Source: Peribacillus sp. FSL H8-0477 (GTDB lineage Bacteria > Bacillota > Bacilli > Bacillales > DSM-1321). Taken from it: a stretch of DNA of 64,000 bases. The notes below the pieces were generated by a model that saw only the letters and a list, made by a program, of their open reading frames with translations, searched no databases and was not told where the DNA came from. A program made the translations under genes and the position numbers. How positions within the stretch are numbered: position 1 is the stretch's first letter; each line of letters opens with the position of its first letter. The DNA lies in assembly GCF_038002765.1 (NCBI RefSeq), contig NZ_JBBODE010000002.1, positions 372,001 to 436,000 on the forward strand. The letters run 5' to 3'. Of the stretch, positions 36,042-44,961 are shown piece after piece.

Positions 36042-36046
36042 TCGTA

Positions 36047-36077
36047 AGAGGAGTCCTTCAAAAGGGCTCTTTTTTTG
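36047..36077 (+). terminator. Terminator of aspartokinase
   Basis: AAGAG...CCTT and AAGG...CTCTT pair with small internal mismatches, followed by seven T residues. Confidence 0.75.
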
Positions 36078-36311
36078 TAGACGAGATTGTTCCTATGTTT
36101 GAAAAACATAATTGTTTTTCGTGAGGTGGTATTGTTTGTGAATTGTTACACTTAAACTAACTTGGCAGGTTAGTTCCATAAACAAAGTGTATTCGGACTG
36201 TGCGGTACTTTCAAAAAAATACATTAAGCCTCTAACAAATCACTTTCTTTTCAGATAAAATAGTTGCTGATAGGCTATTGATAACTTCAACTCTAAAAGG
36301 CGGTATTCTCA

Positions 36312-36497
36312 ATTAAACTTCTCCCGAAAAATGTAATCTATATTTATTTAATTCTACTAGCATTCACTACAATTAACGGATTTTTTAATAAACCCGAAGA
36401 CGAAGGAATACTAGATATTAGTATTGTTATTGCCGTTTCCATAGTTTTAATTATCCATATAGCATTGATTTTTTATGAAAAGAAAAATGCTGATTAA
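36312..36497 (+). CDS. Possible 61-residue membrane protein with ATT start, or a remnant
   Basis: Open frame ATT-AAA-CTT-CTC... ending at TAA 36495-36497. It encodes two hydrophobic helices (NVIYIYLILLAFTTI and ISIVIAVSIVLIIHIALIF) separated by FFNKPEDEG, and ends in YEKKNAD. AAGGCGG, one base off the ideal site, ends 8 nt before the ATT. No ATG, GTG or TTG is in frame between the upstream stop and the hydrophobic region. It is either a real small gene using ATT or a decayed copy that lost its ATG. The rest of the 650-bp gap (36042-36689) holds only the aspartokinase terminator and low-information sequence. Confidence 0.45.
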   Translation: MKLLPKNVIYIYLILLAFTTINGFFNKPEDEGILDISIVIAVSIVLIIHIALIFYEKKNAD

Positions 36498-36689
36498 GCA
36501 GGTATGACAAATTTGTATTCGGCAATGTTTGTGTCAACTCTGCGATAAATTTTAATGAAATAACGAGGGCTTTACTTCAACAAAAGGGAGGTTGCTGCGG
36601 CAACCTTGTTCTTACGGAACTAAAGGGGCAGTTTAGTTTAAATAGGTATCTTTTGAAGGTGACAGATTATCAGTGGGAGGTATAAATAA

Positions 36690-36947
36690 ATGGAAGAAAA
36701 AAAGTTTGATATTTTAATGTTATTTCAAATAATTTTCGCAATCCTTGTTATGTTAATTGGTATTTACGGTAAGGTTATGGAAAACTACAACTTACTACCA
36801 TTGATGTTAATACTTCTGAGTATAACGTTACTTATAATGGGGTTACGAGAATATAAAAGAACTAAGGGTTTATTGTGGGGTATCTTCATTTTATGTACTT
36901 CGTTATACATTTTATTCTCTGCTGTTGAAGGCATTATGAATAATTGA
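36690..36947 (+). CDS. DUF3953-like small membrane protein
   Basis: Eighty-five residues with three hydrophobic segments: MLFQIIFAILVMLIGIYG, LLPLMLILLSITLLIMGL and GIFILCTSLYILFSAVEG. A basic YKRTKG lies between the last two. GGGAGG is 9 nt before the ATG. The layout fits the DUF3953 family as I recall it; function unknown. A hairpin terminator follows. Confidence 0.72.
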   Translation: MEEKKFDILMLFQIIFAILVMLIGIYGKVMENYNLLPLMLILLSITLLIMGLREYKRTKGLLWGIFILCTSLYILFSAVEGIMNN

Positions 36948-36995
36948 ATTATTATTCAACTAACGGGTGCTTTAGTAAAAAACGGACATCAAAGA

Positions 36996-37036
36996 AAAAT
37001 GAGCTTGGAAATAAATTTTCCAGCTCATTTTTTTTG
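36996..37036 (+). terminator. Terminator after the DUF3953-like gene
   Basis: AAAATGAGCTTGGAAA and TTTTCCAGCTCATTTT pair with one mismatch, then a T-run. Confidence 0.85.
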
Positions 37037-37147
37037 TGTATTTTAAATCAACCTTTACCTTTAATATAGCCAAATAAAAAGAAAATACTTCCATTTCTCT
37101 TGTATCTTCGTCATGATTAAAGAAAAACATAGATAGCGGGTGGTTGT

Positions 37148-38347
37148 TTGGGGAATTGGTTAATCCATCTTCGAGTGGTTATGTATATCTTGATTAGCTT
37201 AATGTATTTTGTAAAGGCGCCTGATCAGATTCTGCTAAAAGGAATCATTTTCATCATAACAGCTATTTTTGTGTACAATCATTTTTTTCAATATGACTTC
37301 TATAAAAGTAAAATTAAACTTTCAACTATTTTAATTGATGGCATGCTGTGCTTCATTTACGGATTCCTTTTTCCTTCTTCAACATTGTATTTTATTCTTG
37401 TAGGAGTGACTGCTATCACACTGTTCCTCTCTGAATTTGCTAAAAAAGTACGTCATCGTTTGTTATGGGGGAGCTTTTTTTTATGGGTAATTGTCATGAT
37501 AGAATGCTATGTTCGTATTGGATACGTTGATTTATTTAACAATTTAACAGGCGTTTCTTTTGTTGTTTTCGGGACAGTAGTGGGTGATTTAATTCGGAAA
37601 TTATATGAAGCTAGTGAAGTGGTCACTTTACAATATGAACATATGAGTCGTTCACATCAAGAATTAGAAGATGCACATCAGCAATTACAACAGTATGCAC
37701 AGACAGTAGAACAGTTAACGGTAGATCGAGAACGAAACCGGATAGCTCGAGAAATACATGATACGGTTGGACATAAAATGACAGCTTTGCTTGTGCAGTT
37801 ACAGCTAGCTCGCGAATTAATGAAACAAGATAGACCAAAAGCAGAAACAGCATTGAGCATCTGTGGAGTATTAGCAAGGGATGCATTGGAGGAAGTGCGT
37901 TTTTCGGTTAAGACCATCCACAGTGAGGAAGGCTCACAACAAACATTTACCTCCTCCGTTCGTAAATTGTTTGAAGACTTTCATAAATCAGCCGGTCTAC
38001 AAACAACATTTGATTTAGCTGGTGATCCAGCTAGTATCCCGAGCACGCTACAGCCGACACTTATTCGAATTATTCAAGAGTCTATGACAAATGCCAAACG
38101 CCACGGACAAGCAACCCTTTGTCATGTGATACTTTCTTGTACCAAAGAAAAAATTACGTTAACGATAAAGGATAATGGATGTGGAATTAGTAAAGTTACG
38201 CCTGGTTTTGGTCTAATTAATATGAAAGAACGAATTGAAGAACATGGAGGGACCGTGTTTTTTCAAAGTATTCTTCAAGGAGGGTTCGAGATTGATGTTG
38301 AATTACCGTTACACCAGAAACGTTGGATAATAGGAGGGGCCTCATGA
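37148..38347 (+). CDS. lnrJ: LnrJ-like sensor histidine kinase
   Basis: NarL-class membrane histidine kinase of 399 residues, as in LnrJ (YfiJ) of Bacillus subtilis. About five N-terminal membrane helices (1-150) form the sensor, followed by a coiled coil (155-190). The HisKA_3 dimerisation domain has His in AREIHDTVGHKM, and the ATPase domain has DNGCG and GFGLINMKER. The start is a TTG behind GGGTGG. It overlaps the response regulator by 4 nt. In Bacillus subtilis this system senses polyene antibiotics such as linearmycin in the membrane; the same role is inferred from the gene order here. Confidence 0.85.
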   Translation: MGNWLIHLRVVMYILISLMYFVKAPDQILLKGIIFIITAIFVYNHFFQYDFYKSKIKLSTILIDGMLCFIYGFLFPSSTLYFILVGVTAITLFLSEFAKKVRHRLLWGSFFLWVIVMIECYVRIGYVDLFNNLTGVSFVVFGTVVGDLIRKLYEASEVVTLQYEHMSRSHQELEDAHQQLQQYAQTVEQLTVDRERNRIAREIHDTVGHKMTALLVQLQLARELMKQDRPKAETALSICGVLARDALEEVRFSVKTIHSEEGSQQTFTSSVRKLFEDFHKSAGLQTTFDLAGDPASIPSTLQPTLIRIIQESMTNAKRHGQATLCHVILSCTKEKITLTIKDNGCGISKVTPGFGLINMKERIEEHGGTVFFQSILQGGFEIDVELPLHQKRWIIGGAS

Positions 38348-39003
38348 TTAGAGTATTGATTGCAGACGATCAAGCATTGATTCGTGAAGGATTATCAGCA
38401 CTACTTAATCTTAGGGAAGAAATAGAGGTAATTGGAATCGCTGAAGATGGTCAAGATGCTTATGAACAGGCGATTCATTTTCAGCCTGATATTGTTTTAA
38501 TGGATATCCGTATGCCAAAAGTAGATGGAGTGAAAGGGACTCAACTAATTACATCGCAACTACCAAATACCAAAGTCCTAATGTTGACTACATTTAAAGA
38601 CAGTGAGTTAATATTTCAGGCATTGGAGGAAGGCGCAGCGGGTTACTTATTAAAAGATCTCTCTGTGGATGCTATTGTTAAGGCGATCATGACGGTATTG
38701 TCGGGAGGAATGGTCCTTCCCCCGCAGCTAACAGCCGAGATCATTCATGAGCTGAAAAGGAATAAGGAGAATGATGCTTCAACAATACAAATACCTAAAC
38801 TATTTCATGAACTTTCTCTTCGTGAAGTTGAGGTTCTGCGCCATTTGGGGGAGGGGCGTAATAATAAAGAAATTGCTGCTAGTCTTTATATCACCGAAGG
38901 CACGGTCAAGAATCATGTCTCTAACATCATAAGTAAACTGGAAATGCGCGATCGAACTCAGGCTGCCATATTTGCGGTTAGGTACGGAATAACTGTTTTT
39001 TAG
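38344..39003 (+). CDS. lnrK: LnrK-like response regulator (NarL/FixJ type)
   Basis: Response regulator of 219 residues. The receiver has DDQ, phospho-acceptor Asp in IVLMDIRMPKVDG and Lys in LLKDLS. The LuxR-type helix-turn-helix is near 150-210 (LSLREVEVLRHLGEG, NKEIAASLYITEGTVKNH). The ATG at 38344 follows AGGAGG and overlaps the kinase stop. Its expected target is the lnrLMN exporter promoter, which here exists in two similar copies (39009 and 40248). Confidence 0.88.
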   Translation: MIRVLIADDQALIREGLSALLNLREEIEVIGIAEDGQDAYEQAIHFQPDIVLMDIRMPKVDGVKGTQLITSQLPNTKVLMLTTFKDSELIFQALEEGAAGYLLKDLSVDAIVKAIMTVLSGGMVLPPQLTAEIIHELKRNKENDASTIQIPKLFHELSLREVEVLRHLGEGRNNKEIAASLYITEGTVKNHVSNIISKLEMRDRTQAAIFAVRYGITVF

Positions 39004-39008
39004 TCACC

Positions 39009-39160
39009 ATGACTTTCAGCATAGTGAATTAGCCAAAAGGCCTAACGAAGGCCTTTTTTTCATGCGTTACTTTCTATCCGGAGCTCGATGTTCACTAATC
39101 CATTATCTTATAAACTGTGGATAAGAGATGAGAAGGAGGGCAAAGAGAATGCGTATTGTT
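39009..39160 (+). repeat. Duplicated lnr leader, copy 1
   Basis: From ATGACTTTCAGCATAG through the GGCCT terminator hairpin, a ribosome site and an ATG at 39149, this segment matches 40248-40398 at most positions. The 140-nt distance from first base to ATG is almost the same in both (139 in copy 2). It contains the terminator of lnrK and probably a promoter for the next gene. Confidence 0.85.
39035..39060 (+). terminator. Terminator after lnrK
   Basis: AAAAGGCCT-AACGA-AGGCCTTTTTTT, a perfect stem with T-run, inside the first leader copy. Confidence 0.85.
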
Positions 39161-39217
39161 GAAGATTCGACACTATCTGCTCGTAGGGGGAATACATGTC
39201 TATTAATACAAATATAA
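39149..39217 (+). pseudogene. 22-codon remnant of the lnrL 5' end, possibly a leader peptide
   Basis: ATG with a strong AGGAGGG site 8 nt upstream encodes MRIVEDSTLSARRG... and stops at 39215-39217. Its first codons match those of the ATPase at 40387 (MLKVEN) in position and partly in sequence. It overlaps the start of the CPBP gene (39196) by 22 nt. It may couple that gene's translation to the duplicated ribosome site. Confidence 0.5.
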
Positions 39218-40089
39218 GAAAAGAAAGCATATTAATAGAAAAGAATCTGTTAATAAAAAGAGCAATACTTTATTTAAGTTTTTTTTGTATTTTTATTTTA
39301 ATTAGTTGGGTGTTTTTATATAACCTACCAAACAGATTTCTATTTTTTAGCTTTTTCCCTCTTTTAGCTAGTTTACTTACTAGAATAGTGACTAAAGATA
39401 AATCCCCCTTAATGATAAAACCTAAATTTCGTGAAAACTGGAGAACTTACTTAAAGGTAGCCTTTACACCAGGCATACTGATCTTTGCATCTGCTGTATT
39501 GTTTTTTTTGTTATTTCCCAATTACCTAGATTTAAGTACCGAAAAACTCATAGAAACTTATGGACCATTTGGTTTTCCATCAAATCTACCTCATACACTT
39601 CAATCTATTTTGGTGATTGGAATAGTAGGAATATTAATTTCACCTTTTATACTCCCGGTGATTATATTTGCGTTCGGTGAAGAAATAGGATGGCGCGGTT
39701 ATTTTCTGCCATTACTAATGAAACTAATGAAAAAGGAAAAAGCAATTTTGCTTAGTAGTACGCTTTGGGGACTGGGGCATGCTCCCCTTATATATTTGGG
39801 TTTTAATTATGGTTCTGACTACTGGTTATCACCGTATTCTGGAATAGTAATGATGACTGTTCTATGTATTGTACTTGGCATATGGTTATCATATGTAACA
39901 ATAAAGTCGAAAAGTGTAATCCCCGCAAGTATTTTACATGGTTCCGTTAATGTAATAGGAGAGTGGCCAGCACTTGTAGCAATTCCAGGTATTAGTACAT
40001 TATTAGGACCTAATCTAACAGGTATGATTGGTATGATTGGATTTGTAATAGTAGCCATTTTCCTACTTAAAAAGCTTTCGGCTAATTAA
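39196..40089 (+). CDS. CPBP-family intramembrane metalloprotease
   Basis: Polytopic membrane protein of 297 residues, CPBP (CAAX protease and bacteriocin-processing) family. Motif 1 is EEIGWRGYFLP (Glu-Glu-x3-Arg), motif 2 is LWGLGHAP and motif 3 is ILHGSVNVIG, all catalytic elements of this glutamic-type intramembrane protease. GGGGG lies 6 nt before the ATG. It sits between lnrK and lnrL, which are adjacent in Bacillus subtilis. It is flanked by two copies of the lnr leader. Immunity to a bacteriocin or membrane peptide, or processing of one, is a plausible role. Confidence 0.88.
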   Translation: MSINTNIRKESILIEKNLLIKRAILYLSFFCIFILISWVFLYNLPNRFLFFSFFPLLASLLTRIVTKDKSPLMIKPKFRENWRTYLKVAFTPGILIFASAVLFFLLFPNYLDLSTEKLIETYGPFGFPSNLPHTLQSILVIGIVGILISPFILPVIIFAFGEEIGWRGYFLPLLMKLMKKEKAILLSSTLWGLGHAPLIYLGFNYGSDYWLSPYSGIVMMTVLCIVLGIWLSYVTIKSKSVIPASILHGSVNVIGEWPALVAIPGISTLLGPNLTGMIGMIGFVIVAIFLLKKLSAN

Positions 40090-40247
40090 TGATATGTTCT
40101 AACGCTTAGTTTATAGAAATGAGGAGCTACTTTTAAAGGATGAACTGTTAGCCTTATTAGTGAAATAAGATTCAATTCCTACTATCAAGATGTATAATCC
40201 TTACCACTTGTTATTCAAATAACCAGTTTACTTGAACTGAATGAACA

Positions 40248-40398
40248 ATGACTTTTAGCATAGGGTATTAGCCAAAAGGCCTGATGAAGGCCTTTTTTTC
40301 GTGCTTTACTTTCTATCTTGCGCTCGATGTATACCAATCCGTTATTTTATAAACTTTGGAGGATAGATGAAGAGGAGGTTAAGAAAATGCTTAAAGTT
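40248..40398 (+). repeat. Duplicated lnr leader, copy 2 (in front of lnrL)
   Basis: Matches the 39009-39160 segment: terminator hairpin, the TACTTTCTATC block, CTCGATGT, TTATAAACT and the ribosome site occur in the same order and spacing. This copy ends at the intact ATPase gene, so it is probably the original lnrL promoter. Confidence 0.85.
40274..40299 (+). terminator. Terminator after the CPBP gene
   Basis: AAAAGGCCT-GATGA-AGGCCTTTTTTT, the second copy of the duplicated hairpin. Confidence 0.85.
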
Positions 40399-41322
40399 GA
40401 AAATATAAAAAAGTCATTTGATCAAAAAGAAGTTGTAAAGAATGTTTCCTTTTCAGTTGATAAGGGTGAAGCATTTGGTCTGCTCGGACCCAATGGTGCA
40501 GGTAAGTCAACGTTAATTTCAATGATCTGCGGGTTGGTTAAGTATGATCAAGGAGACATTTGGATAGATGGTCTATCAGTCAAAAAAAGACCCTTAGAAA
40601 TCAAAAAGAAAATTGGGATAGTCCCGCAAGAAATTGCCCTCTACCCAACGATATCTGCTCGTGAAAATCTATTATTCTGGGGGAAAATGTATGGTCTAAC
40701 AAGGGCTGAAACAAAAAGAAAGGCCGAGGAGGTGCTCTCTTTTGTTGGACTTAGTGAGCGGGCAAAAGATAAGATTGAAACGTTTTCTGGCGGCATGAAG
40801 AGACGAATTAATATTGGAGCTGCCTTGATGCATGAACCAGAACTGTTGATTATGGATGAACCAACAGTAGGAATCGACCCGCAATCCCGGAATCATATTC
40901 TAGAAACGATCAAGGATTTGAATAAAAGTGGTGTTACGATTATTTACACGAGTCACTATATGGCGGAAGTAGAGTATTTATGTGACCGAATTGGGATTAT
41001 TGATCAGGGAGAAGTGAAGGCGCTCGGAACCCAAAGAGATTTATGCAATCGGTTAGCAAATGGGACGGTTATCGAAATGAAACTAACGAATCTAAATGAG
41101 GAGTTCCTTCAATACATTAAACAAATTCATGGTGTTGAAAGAGTGATGATGAAGCCTGATACACATGCAATCGATATTTGTATTAATGAAACGGAAAATC
41201 CACTGCCTGAAATTATTACGCTAGCCGTTAACGCAAATATAAAGATAGAAACAATGGAACGAAAAGAACCCAATTTAGAGAGTCTGTTTCTACAACTGAC
41301 TGGACGCTCTTTACGAGATTAG
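40387..41322 (+). CDS. lnrL: LnrL-like ABC exporter ATPase
   Basis: Cytoplasmic ATPase of 311 residues, the same length as Bacillus subtilis LnrL. Walker A is GPNGAGKST, signature SGGMKRRINI, Walker B LLIMDEPTVGID with catalytic Glu, and the H-loop TSHYMAEVEYL. The C-terminal 90 residues form the DUF4162-like tail of drug-export ATPases. The ATG at 40387 has GAGGAGG 8 nt upstream; longer frames from 40318 lack such a site. It energises the two permeases that follow to remove linearmycin-type polyketides. Confidence 0.88.
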   Translation: MLKVENIKKSFDQKEVVKNVSFSVDKGEAFGLLGPNGAGKSTLISMICGLVKYDQGDIWIDGLSVKKRPLEIKKKIGIVPQEIALYPTISARENLLFWGKMYGLTRAETKRKAEEVLSFVGLSERAKDKIETFSGGMKRRINIGAALMHEPELLIMDEPTVGIDPQSRNHILETIKDLNKSGVTIIYTSHYMAEVEYLCDRIGIIDQGEVKALGTQRDLCNRLANGTVIEMKLTNLNEEFLQYIKQIHGVERVMMKPDTHAIDICINETENPLPEIITLAVNANIKIETMERKEPNLESLFLQLTGRSLRD

Positions 41323-41332
41323 GAGGGAAGAG

Positions 41333-42532
41333 ATGCAAAGTTTACACATTGCTTGGAATGACGTCAAAATTCGAATGGCTGATCGCAGCGCCCTTATCAT
41401 GCTGTTATTGCTGCCGCTTGTCCTAACTGCTATTCTCGGTACCGCTTTGAAACCTATTATGAGTAATGAAGACAGTTTCGCAGACACGACTATTGGTTTG
41501 TATACGGCTGATAATGATTCACTCGCAAAGGATTTTGAAGAAGTATTGCGAAAACTTGATTTTATTAAAATTAAAACAACCAATAAAGAAGAAAACTTGG
41601 GAAAGATGCTGATGGATGGAAAAATTGATGTGGGTCTCTCTATTCCAGCCGCTTGGAGTGAGAATGTAAAGAAAGGGACACTTAAGGAAGTTTGGTTATT
41701 CTCAAGTTCTGAAAAAAATTTGAAAGCCTCTGTGATTGAATCCATATTAACTTCATTTGTCAGCCGTGTTCAGAGTGTTTCTCACACGACCAACATTGTT
41801 ATGTCCGACTTAAGCACTTCACAAGCCATAGCAGCAGAACCAGGAGAAGTTACTGAACTAGCGAGTACGTTACCTGTGGAATTAACCAATCAAGGAAATG
41901 AAGTAACGCCAATAACAGATTGGACGATTGGAAAGGAAACCGTCTCAACTATGCAATATTATGCAGCTGCAATGGCTGCAATGTTTCTTCTGTATAACAT
42001 ACCTACTGGTGCAAAATCCTTTATGAAGGAGCGTGAATTAGGTACGCTGTCACGATTAAAGGCCAGCCCTACAAGTGATTGGTCCATCATCTTAGGTAAA
42101 TTTCTAGGAACATTAGGGTTTGCATGTATCCAATTCCTTCTGTTTATCTTTGGAACCTCCCTCTTTTGTAAAGTGCATTGGGGGGATAATATTGGCCAAT
42201 TGCTAGCGATGGGAGGGGCCTATGCTGTGGCTGTTTCAGGACTCTCAATGCTTGTCGCCGGACTCATAAAGGAAATGAGAACGGCGGATTTAATTAGCGG
42301 AATTGGGATACAAATCCTAGCATTCGCTGGAGGATCCATGCTGCCACTGTCCCAATTTCCAGATATCCTAAAGCGTTTTTCGGACATGGTTCCGAATAAA
42401 TGGGCACTGTCAGGTTTTTTAGACATCATGGCTGGAGTTAATTGGGTAGAAATACTCCCTGCTATTATCGGTTTGTTTTTAGTAGGAATCGCGGCCATGT
42501 TGATTGGAACGTTACGACTCAGAACACGATGA
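41333..42532 (+). CDS. lnrM: LnrM-like ABC-2 type permease
   Basis: ABC-2 family export permease of 399 residues. It has one N-terminal helix (LIMLLLLPLVLTAILGTAL), a large extracellular region (about 45-200) and five C-terminal helices, with GAKSFMKERELGTLSRLKASPTS split around residue 230. It lies 10 nt after the ATPase and overlaps nothing. It pairs with the next gene as a heterodimeric channel, as in Bacillus LnrMN. Confidence 0.85.
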   Translation: MQSLHIAWNDVKIRMADRSALIMLLLLPLVLTAILGTALKPIMSNEDSFADTTIGLYTADNDSLAKDFEEVLRKLDFIKIKTTNKEENLGKMLMDGKIDVGLSIPAAWSENVKKGTLKEVWLFSSSEKNLKASVIESILTSFVSRVQSVSHTTNIVMSDLSTSQAIAAEPGEVTELASTLPVELTNQGNEVTPITDWTIGKETVSTMQYYAAAMAAMFLLYNIPTGAKSFMKERELGTLSRLKASPTSDWSIILGKFLGTLGFACIQFLLFIFGTSLFCKVHWGDNIGQLLAMGGAYAVAVSGLSMLVAGLIKEMRTADLISGIGIQILAFAGGSMLPLSQFPDILKRFSDMVPNKWALSGFLDIMAGVNWVEILPAIIGLFLVGIAAMLIGTLRLRTR

Positions 42533-42545
42533 AGGGGGGATAGTA

Positions 42546-43694
42546 ATGAAGAAAATTTGGAGTATATGCGGTATGGAGGTAAAGCTGGTTTTTAGAAACC
42601 CGCGAAACTATTTAATTATGTTTGCTATGCCGATTATCTTCACTCTTCTATTTGGAAATGTAATGAATGAAAGTGAAGAGGAAAAGGCAACAATCCTCTA
42701 TGTTGACCAAGATAAGACTACTTTATCAAATGGATTTATCGACATAATGAGGAAAGATGATTCACTCTTTACATTGGTGGAAACCTCTTCAATGGAAGCT
42801 TCACAAAAACTAAAGAAAAAAGAGGCTGATGGTGTCATTCTCATTTCAAAAGGGTTTGGGGAAGAACTGAAAACTGGGATCAAGCCAGAGGTAAGATTTG
42901 AAAGAATTCCAGAGTTTGTTTCAAGTCGTACAGTTACAGATTATGTTTCTAATAAGCTTTCAACAATCGTGAATCATGTATCAGCATCGAAAACGTGGAG
43001 TGAATATAGCGGTCAAGATTGGCCAGTTATGTTTGAAAAGTTACAAAGGGATGAACAAGTCCAAAATACGTTGATTAAAAGAGTAGATATGAATTCGGAC
43101 GCAATAAATGAAAAGAATATTTCGGCCAAGGGTTCAGGATTTTGTATCATGTTTTTAATGATTAAGTTATTTACGGTGACAGGAGTTATTATTGAGGCGA
43201 AAGGAAACGGTGTTTGGTATCGGTTGTTGACTACTCCTGTTACACGTTTTCAAGTAGCTTCTGGCTATCTGCTTTCCTTTTTTTTAATCGGCTGGATTCA
43301 ATTTGGTATCTTAATGCTCGCAACAAACCTGCTATTTGATGTTAGCTGGGGAAACCCGCTGCCAGTATTCATTCTCGTTTCTGCTATGATGCTCGCCTTT
43401 GTCGGAATTGGGTTAGTCATAGCAACTACTGCCAAAACATTAGAACAGCAATCAGGTATGGCTAGTTTAATTGTGATCCCGACTTGTATGCTATCGGGAG
43501 TATATTGGCCATTAGAACTTGAACCAATTTTTATGCAAAGGATAGCTGAACTTTTGCCTCAAACTTGGGCAATGCGGGGCTTCTCAGACATTATTGCAAC
43601 AGGCACCCTAGAGTCCATCATGACAAGTACGATGATACTTCTTCTCTTCGCAGCCATATTTTTAACTGCAGGAATTAAAAAAATCAGATTGTGA
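42546..43694 (+). CDS. lnrN: LnrN-like ABC-2 type permease
   Basis: Second ABC-2 permease, 382 residues from the ATG at 42546, which follows GGGGGGA. The topology is the same: an N-terminal helix (YLIMFAMPIIFTLLFGNVM), an extracellular domain, then five helices with IEAKGNGVWYRLLTTPVTRF before the second. It resembles its neighbour in length and layout, as expected for a duplicated pair. The operon ends here, though I see no clear terminator in the following 270 bp. Confidence 0.85.
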   Translation: MKKIWSICGMEVKLVFRNPRNYLIMFAMPIIFTLLFGNVMNESEEEKATILYVDQDKTTLSNGFIDIMRKDDSLFTLVETSSMEASQKLKKKEADGVILISKGFGEELKTGIKPEVRFERIPEFVSSRTVTDYVSNKLSTIVNHVSASKTWSEYSGQDWPVMFEKLQRDEQVQNTLIKRVDMNSDAINEKNISAKGSGFCIMFLMIKLFTVTGVIIEAKGNGVWYRLLTTPVTRFQVASGYLLSFFLIGWIQFGILMLATNLLFDVSWGNPLPVFILVSAMMLAFVGIGLVIATTAKTLEQQSGMASLIVIPTCMLSGVYWPLELEPIFMQRIAELLPQTWAMRGFSDIIATGTLESIMTSTMILLLFAAIFLTAGIKKIRL

Positions 43695-43971
43695 CAAGGA
43701 TTTTTGAATTTTGGTATAAAATACTACATCTTACCCTTGTTTTTTTGTAGAAAAAACGTTCTTTATCAAGATCATTTGACATTACCTATCGTTAGAAAAA
43801 ACCGGTTCCTTTTTTCCTATGAAAATTACAGTAAGAGGTGCTTTTTTGATTAAATGTGGTATATAATGGTGTTGAATGAAATCTACGGAAGATTTTATGT
43901 GTCTATTAGTATGGGAGTTTGGTAGGGTCTGTTTTGGATTCTGGAAAATATAACTTACGGGTGTGAAGCGA

Positions 43972-44913
43972 ATGAAAAAAGGGATTTTGCTGTTGGTGGT
44001 AGTGGGGATTTTAGTGTTTAGCGGGGTATGGCTTGGTGTGGAAAATACTGACCTGGTTTTTTCGAAAGAAAAAGAACCAGTGAAGAATAGCACCCTGGTT
44101 AAGAAAGAACTAATGCTCATCGATAAAAAGATGAGTGATCCAAAGCTTGTTTTAGTAGACAGTAGAAATGGCAAGGAAATTCAGGTAGTGAAGGCTTCTG
44201 AAATACAGGAGGAGCAAGCGGCTAACGATCTGGTTCGGTCGTTGGAAACAAAATATGACCAACCGATGATTCCAGCAAGATTAAGTAGTGATGGTACATT
44301 AAAACCAGGTCAGGCACGTATTGTCTTGGAAAAAAAACCACTTTTGGAGGAGCTTAAAAATTTAGGTGCTTTTCAAAGAGAGGTTAATGTACCGATAATT
44401 GAATCAGTTCCAAATGTAACAGCAAAGACGGCAGCCAATGTTGACCAAACCCTTTTAGCTTCATATAAGACAAAATTTAATTCATCAGTTACTGGCAGAA
44501 CGACTAATATTGCTTTATCTGCTAGTGAAATTGACCAAATTATTTTAGGACCTGGGGATCGGTTTTACTATAACTTAATCGTTGGTGAACGGACAGAAGC
44601 TAGAGGATATCAAAAGGCAATGGAGATTCTTAATAAAGAATTAGTAGAAGGAATAGGCGGGGGAATCTGTCAGACGTCATCCACGTTATATAATGCTGTA
44701 GATCAGGCCGGTTTAGAAATAATTGAACTTAATCATCATTCAAAAGAAGTCGGATATGTACCAAAAGATCGAGATGCAACCGTATCTTATGGCGGAAAAG
44801 ACTTCAAATTCTTAAACAATAAGGATTACCCTGTACTGCTTAAGGTAATTGTGAATAAAACAATTGGTACCATTGAGGTGCAAGTACGTGCAGCACAGCA
44901 AAATGCTGGCTGA
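43972..44913 (+). CDS. VanW-family protein
   Basis: Membrane-anchored extracytoplasmic protein of about 313 residues. One N-terminal helix (GILLLVVVGILVFSGVWLG) is followed by an exported part with the VanW domain at about 175-300: LGPGDRFYYNLIVGERT, GGGICQTSSTLYNAV and ELNHHSKEVGYVPKDRDATV. VanW is found in some vancomycin-resistance clusters, but its biochemical role is unknown and no other van genes are present. The ATG at 43972 follows GGGTG by 8 nt; a GTG at 43963 is less likely. Two hairpins follow. Confidence 0.88.
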   Translation: MKKGILLLVVVGILVFSGVWLGVENTDLVFSKEKEPVKNSTLVKKELMLIDKKMSDPKLVLVDSRNGKEIQVVKASEIQEEQAANDLVRSLETKYDQPMIPARLSSDGTLKPGQARIVLEKKPLLEELKNLGAFQREVNVPIIESVPNVTAKTAANVDQTLLASYKTKFNSSVTGRTTNIALSASEIDQIILGPGDRFYYNLIVGERTEARGYQKAMEILNKELVEGIGGGICQTSSTLYNAVDQAGLEIIELNHHSKEVGYVPKDRDATVSYGGKDFKFLNNKDYPVLLKVIVNKTIGTIEVQVRAAQQNAG

Positions 44914-44919
44914 ATAGAA

Positions 44920-44955
44920 AGAGGATGACTCATACTGAGTCATCCTCTCATTTTG
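44920..44955 (+). terminator. Terminator of the VanW gene
   Basis: AGAGGATGACTCA-TAC-TGAGTCATCCTCT is a perfect stem followed by CATTTTG. Confidence 0.75.
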
Positions 44956-44961
44956 TCTACA

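Noticed and set aside
43972-44913. A vancomycin-resistance cluster around the VanW gene.
   Set aside because: VanW proteins are widespread in Bacillaceae and no vanHAX, vanRS or vanY gene is nearby.
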